The notes under the pieces are model-generated. The model did no database searches. It saw only the letters and a list, made by a program, of their open reading frames with translations, and was not told where the DNA came from. The translations under genes were made by a program, and so were the position numbers. This document shows, in pieces, positions 38,301 through 44,300 of a stretch of DNA of 64,000 bases. Every line of letters starts with the position of its first letter. The stretch's first letter is position 1. The stretch covers positions 11,505,338 to 11,569,337 of the forward strand of contig CM034401.1 in the NCBI GenBank assembly GCA_019925095.2, in the 5' to 3' direction. This DNA comes from Dendrolimus kikuchii (Eukaryota > Arthropoda > Insecta > Lepidoptera > Lasiocampidae).

Positions 38301-41300
38301 ATTCTCAGCTATATCTTCGCAGTCTAAGGTCATTAGACCTTATGACAATGAGAATTTGGATTACCAAATGAAATTAATATGGGAACACCTTCAAGATATA
38401 ATAAATCCAATGCAAAAAGAATTATTACGATCGGTTCAGAAATAAAAAAAGTTATAAACCATTACAATACCTCAATAATTACACTTTCTATTTGATTTCT
38501 TTGGATATCTTGCTGCATCTTCAGATTTCAAGATGCTAATATCAATGAAATTTATATGAAACTACCTTAAAGCTATTTTGAATACAATGCAAAAGAAATT
38601 ATTCAACCTGGTTCAGAAATAAAAAAGCTATTAACCTAACAAAATCTCAATCAATACTAAATATCCATTTTATTTAGAAAAAAGGTCCTGCTATATCTTC
38701 GGAATCCAAAGTCTAACTTTAATGAAATTTATGTGATATATTTTCAATGTAGTTAGTTACGTTGAAAATATATTGGATCTAACGCAAAAAGAAACATTTC
38801 AGTCGGTCAAGAAACAGAAGTTAGAGCTAAAAATATATAAAAAAAATAGGAAGAAGTAATTATATGAGGAATTCAGGAACTCCTCCTTTTTTGAACTGGG
38901 TTAAAATTTATACATATAAAGTATTAAATAGTACATAATTAAGGTTTTTACAAATTATAATAATGATTTTTGTCAATAATTAACTACTTCAACCTAAACT
39001 TCTGTGGAAATGAGTTTTTTAGCCAAAACGCATGTTGAAGTACACTTTGCGTCGCCCGTACGCCAAATCTATCGATTTTACAAAAAAAAAGTTGTTATAA
39101 GATAAATGATGGGAATTTTCCTTTAGCTTAATTTTGTACTTGATGTTTTTATTGTAAAATGAGTCGAAAGTGAGTTATTGTAAAATAAGATAAATAATTC
39201 AAAAATGAAAAACCCGACTGCAAAAAAGATAATGTAATGTACTAAAAAGACCGAAACAGGATTGAGAATGGAAAGAAAAATATTGCTCATAATTTTTTTT
39301 TTATTACAGGAGATCAGCAGACAGGCAGACGGCCCACTTGATGGAAAGCGGTTACCATCGCCTATGAACATTTGCAACACCAAAGTTGCTACAAATGCGC
39401 TGCTGCTCTCTTAAAGAAAGACTGGAACCTGGTCACTAATGTCGGAACACAACTCAAGGTTGTTACGGCGACATACTTTAGACCAGGGGTGGTAGCCATC
39501 CAGTCGGGCAAATGCCCTACCACCTGGCTGTGGGTTGTTTAGTCGCCTCTTACAACAGGCCGCACCCGGCCGCAGGAAATTGTATTCTTTCTCCGTTCCT
39601 GCACGGAACATAATAAGTCATAATAAGTCTGTTAAACCGAAGTAGAGTTTACTTAGTTTTTAATTTATTTTAATTTTGTTTTCTATTCTCAATCTTGTTT
39701 CAGTCTTTTTAGTGCCTTAATTTTAAATTTTCCATTTTGCAGTCAAATTTTAATTTTTTAATACCATAATAAAAAACGCGAAATGTGTGCTGGGTGGGAT
39801 ACATAGTAGAAGTGAAACTTCAACGGACAAGTGGAAAAACGAACGGCAATGTTGCGATTCTTTTTGCCACTTATCCGTTGTCATTCGTTTATCCCAGCAC
39901 ACATTTCGATTTTTCGCAGGTTTACTGCAAAAAATGATTTGGTTAGGTTAGGTACATTTTAATGAATGCATTTTTTATTTAAACTTATTTTATTTTATCA
40001 AACAAAAAAACTGAATTCTATCCGGAACCAAAAAACGTATCCATAGTCTACTCTAAAATTATGTCGCCTCTCACTACGTGTAGTCTAAATTATGCCGCTC
40101 TTCCACGCGGCCGTAATGCTTTTTCGTGACAGAAAAATCCTTAGACCCCCCGTTTATATAGAAGTTTCACTTCAAAAATAAAACCAAATCTATGGAGCAG
40201 GGTATCAAAATGAAGGAAATTAAAACAGGATTACAAAAATATATTTATTATTTAAGCTATATGTTTAAATTAATTTAGGAATAATAAATTGGTCTAAAAA
40301 GTTTTTGATAGCGTAAAAATAGGCCATGTTTGTGTTGTGACCTCGGCCTATCACATGTTCGCTAGATGGTAGAAAGTTACTATATCAACCACAGGATTAA
40401 AATTGTCTTGAAGAATTGAAACGCTTGCGTAAATTGTAATTTTCATTTGTCTGTTTTGTTTGGCATGCAATCAATCGTCTCTAGCTACATTCCGCCCGAC
40501 TTATATTCGTATAAGTAACAGCTTTTGTTCATAAGTGTGCCGGTACATTAAATACTAGTTCGCGCTAAGCTAAGGATACTTGGGTTTTCAACACGGTAAT
40601 AACGATACCGAACTCTCGAAATCCATCAAGCCGTTTGGAAGATACGAGGTAATAAAGAACTTTATAAACATACAAGGCAAGATACGCGCGAAAAACATAA
40701 CCCTTCTTTGGCAGTCGGGTAAAATACGCTATTAGCCGCCTTTTTTTACCATTCCATGGAGGCGCTAGCGGCAACGATACGAGGTGAAAAAATTACCAAT
40801 TTTCAAAACTCCCGGAAAACTTTTCAGTAAAACTACCAGATTATATTAGTTATCAGATGAAATTACAGGAACGAGCTGGCGACGTTTTCAAACGTTCCGT
40901 TTTACTAATTGTAATTTCTTTGCGGTAGATTGGAGACTATATCCTCACTCCGGAAATTTGTGTAGAAAGGAAATCAATATCGGACTTGATAGGTTCGTTA
41001 AACTCGGGCCGGTTGTTCACGCAATGTACGCAAATGTGCCGGAATTATAGTCGGCCTATACTTCTTATAGAGTTCGATCAAAATAAGCCATTTAATCTCC
41101 AGGTAAGCTGTTTAAATTATATTATTTTTGTAAAAAGTTCTCTTTTATTGATATGTATTCTTATTAATAACTAGTAGTAAGCTCTGTGTAACTAACATAG
41201 ATACTAAATTAGTTTTTTTATATATATTACACCTAAAACTTTACGGTTTCTTGCTCAATTCACTACAATAACAAAGAAACTAAGTCCATATAGTCTCAAC

Positions 41301-44300
41301 AGCTGCCTAGCATAACATAGAGATAATTCGAAGCAATCCTGATTTTAAGTAATAAAATGAATGACTTATTTCCTATGCCAATGTATTTGTTAGTGAATTG
41401 AAAAACGCGATTGCAGTGCCATCTATTTAGCTAATCCGTCTATCCTGCGGAAACAACGTCGGGATTAGGATACTTTTTATCGGGATAAAAAGTATCCTAA
41501 GACACACCCCGGGATCTGAGCTTACTCTGTGTCGAGTTTTATTTTCGTTTAGTGGTTTTCACCTGATGCTCATGATGCAACAGACAGAAAGACAGACAAA
41601 AATTCTAAAATATGCATTTTCGGAATCTGCTGGTCCTAATTGGCCCTCCTGATTTTTTCACATTTTTAAACGTATTGTACAAACTCGAACCATTTACAGA
41701 TTTATTATAGTATAGATAGACCAGGTATGGGCAACCTTTGCTGAGGGCGTAATTTCGTAATTTAATCAGGTGAAATCAGGTCGCGGGGTGTAGGCAAGAA
41801 ATAAATTGGTAGTAGTGAATAAAAAAGCCACAAAATTCACACATTTTTTAATTTGTTAATTATAAGAACATAATCAAACATTTAAAAAACAAATTTATAA
41901 AAAAAAAATAGAAAAATCAAATGAATTTTAATGCGATACTTACTACAAAGTTTGAAGGTGAGAAATAAGGTGATTAATATTGGGGTCAATATTAGTAAGT
42001 AGTACATAGGCGCAGTGTGTTCTAAATTAACATCTTCATGACGAGTACGATGCTTATTTTTATTAATTTTCATGATTGAAAAAAGCTGCTCACATTTATA
42101 CGTGCTTCCGAATGTGCAAATTATTTTTCATGCGAAAACTCTCAGCTGTGGATACTTTTCTTCGGAAAGGAATGTTCTATAAAATTCGCTTAGTCCTACA
42201 TCATCTAGACTTCCAAAATGAGTCTTCTTGAAGCTCGATCAACTACGTTTATAGGGAAAGTGGAGTAGTATCTTCCACATTACACTTACAAGGATTTGCA
42301 AAAATAGTAAAAGTGTTTGTTTGTTCCCTCGCTGTTGGGTTTTCATGCGGAAATTAAACAATTACGTTCAATTATGATTAATTGATTTCATCCACCATCT
42401 TGTATAGACTCCAGTTATCTCTTATAAACGATATAAGTAAACAATAAACATGGTCAGGAAATACTACCTGCAATATAAATATAATGATATGTAATTTCAT
42501 ATAATTAGTAGATATTATATTGTATATAGGTATATATTTATTATGTTTAAATAGTTGCATTTTATCACCATATCTTGAATATGTATATAACTTATGTGTA
42601 TATTTGTATATATATATATTAGGTTGGGGAAAAAGTTTCTTCGCATTTTATATAAAAATTCAAAAGGTTTTTTTATAAAGTTTATTTACATTTGACTAAA
42701 GTATGTAGGTGCCATTTTGTTGGATAAATTTTTGCCATCTTGTAGGTAGGGACGTGATCCCATTGCTATAAAAATTTTGGGGCTTCTGATCAAAAAACTG
42801 TGACAAGTGGTTTTGGCAGTCCTCTCGTAATGTTAACCTGACACTGCCTAAGGAATTCTGCAGAGACCGAAACAGGTGAAAATCTGAAGGTGCAAGGTCA
42901 GGACTATACGGCGGATGCATTAACATCTCCCAGCCAAACTCTCGTAATTTTTGCTGAGTGGCTAAAGATGTGTGAGGTCTAGCGTTATCATGGTGAAATA
43001 CCACACCCCTTCTGTTGATTAATTCCGGCCGCTTTCTCTCAACTTTTTGCTTTAATCTCATCCGTTGTTCGCAGTACAGTTCAGAATCGATGGTCCTGCC
43101 TGGCGGTAACAGCTTATAATGAATAATGCCCTTCCAATCCCACCATACACACAGCATCACCTTGTTGCGAGTTAACCCGGGTTTCGCCATAGTCTGTGAA
43201 GCCTGACCGGCCTTTGACCACGATCTTTTTCGCACGTTCTTGTACGTGATCCACTTTTCATCACCAGTTATCAGCTTCTTCAAAAATGGTTCGATTTCAT
43301 TACGTCGTAATAAAGAATCACAAATGAGTTCACGGTTCATTAGGGTTCTTTCAGTGAGCTCATGAGGCACCCAAATATCGAGCTTTTTTGTGTACCCAGC
43401 TTTTTTCAAATGCGCCAAAACCGTTTTGTGGTTAATACCCAGTTTTTCAGCTACATCGTAACTACTAATATACCGATCTTGCTCCACTTTTTCAAAAATG
43501 GCATCAATTTTGTCCGTAACATGGCGACCAGAGCGACGTGCATCTTTGATATAAAAATTTCCGGATTGAAAACGCTTAAACCAAATTTGCGCTACTCTCA
43601 CAGATACTGTATTAGGTCCATAAACATTACAAAAAATTTTCGCGGCTTGTGTTGCATTTTTACCTTTTTTGTAGTAAAATTTTAAAATGTATCGAATTTC
43701 TTCATTAGATTCACTCATTTTAACAATAAAAAAAAACAAATGAGAATCACACATTTTTCTAATATAAATTTGGAATTGTCTTCTTTAAAATTAAAACTTT
43801 TTAATGATACTAAAACCAGCCAGATACAAATGGTATAGCCAAAGAGATCTTATTACAAGTTCATACATACTATATGCGAAAAGACTTTTTCCCAACTTAT
43901 TAGTATAGTTATATATTTATTATTAAAATGTAAGTAATCGTACAATAATTATGTATACCATCATCGCCACTCCTAATCAGCAATATTCTTACCAAGGGTT
44001 GTGTGGAAGAGATCGCTTTTTAGCGAAAAGACCGCCCTTTGTACACAATTAGAATAATACTATATATAATTCGTAAGTTTTCTGTAATGGTGTACATTAA
44101 AGTGTTATCTATCTATCTATCTAAATAAAATATTCAACACGCTCATATGTAATGACAGTAGAACTGAAGATTTGGGTCTGTAGAAGGGTTAGTAGAATTC
44201 TTTTTTTTATTTCAGGGCAACTTTGTGTTATCAACAGACATATCAGGTGCAGAGATCCAACAAAAACTGCAACTGCTTACAATCCACTTCCCGAGGCTGA

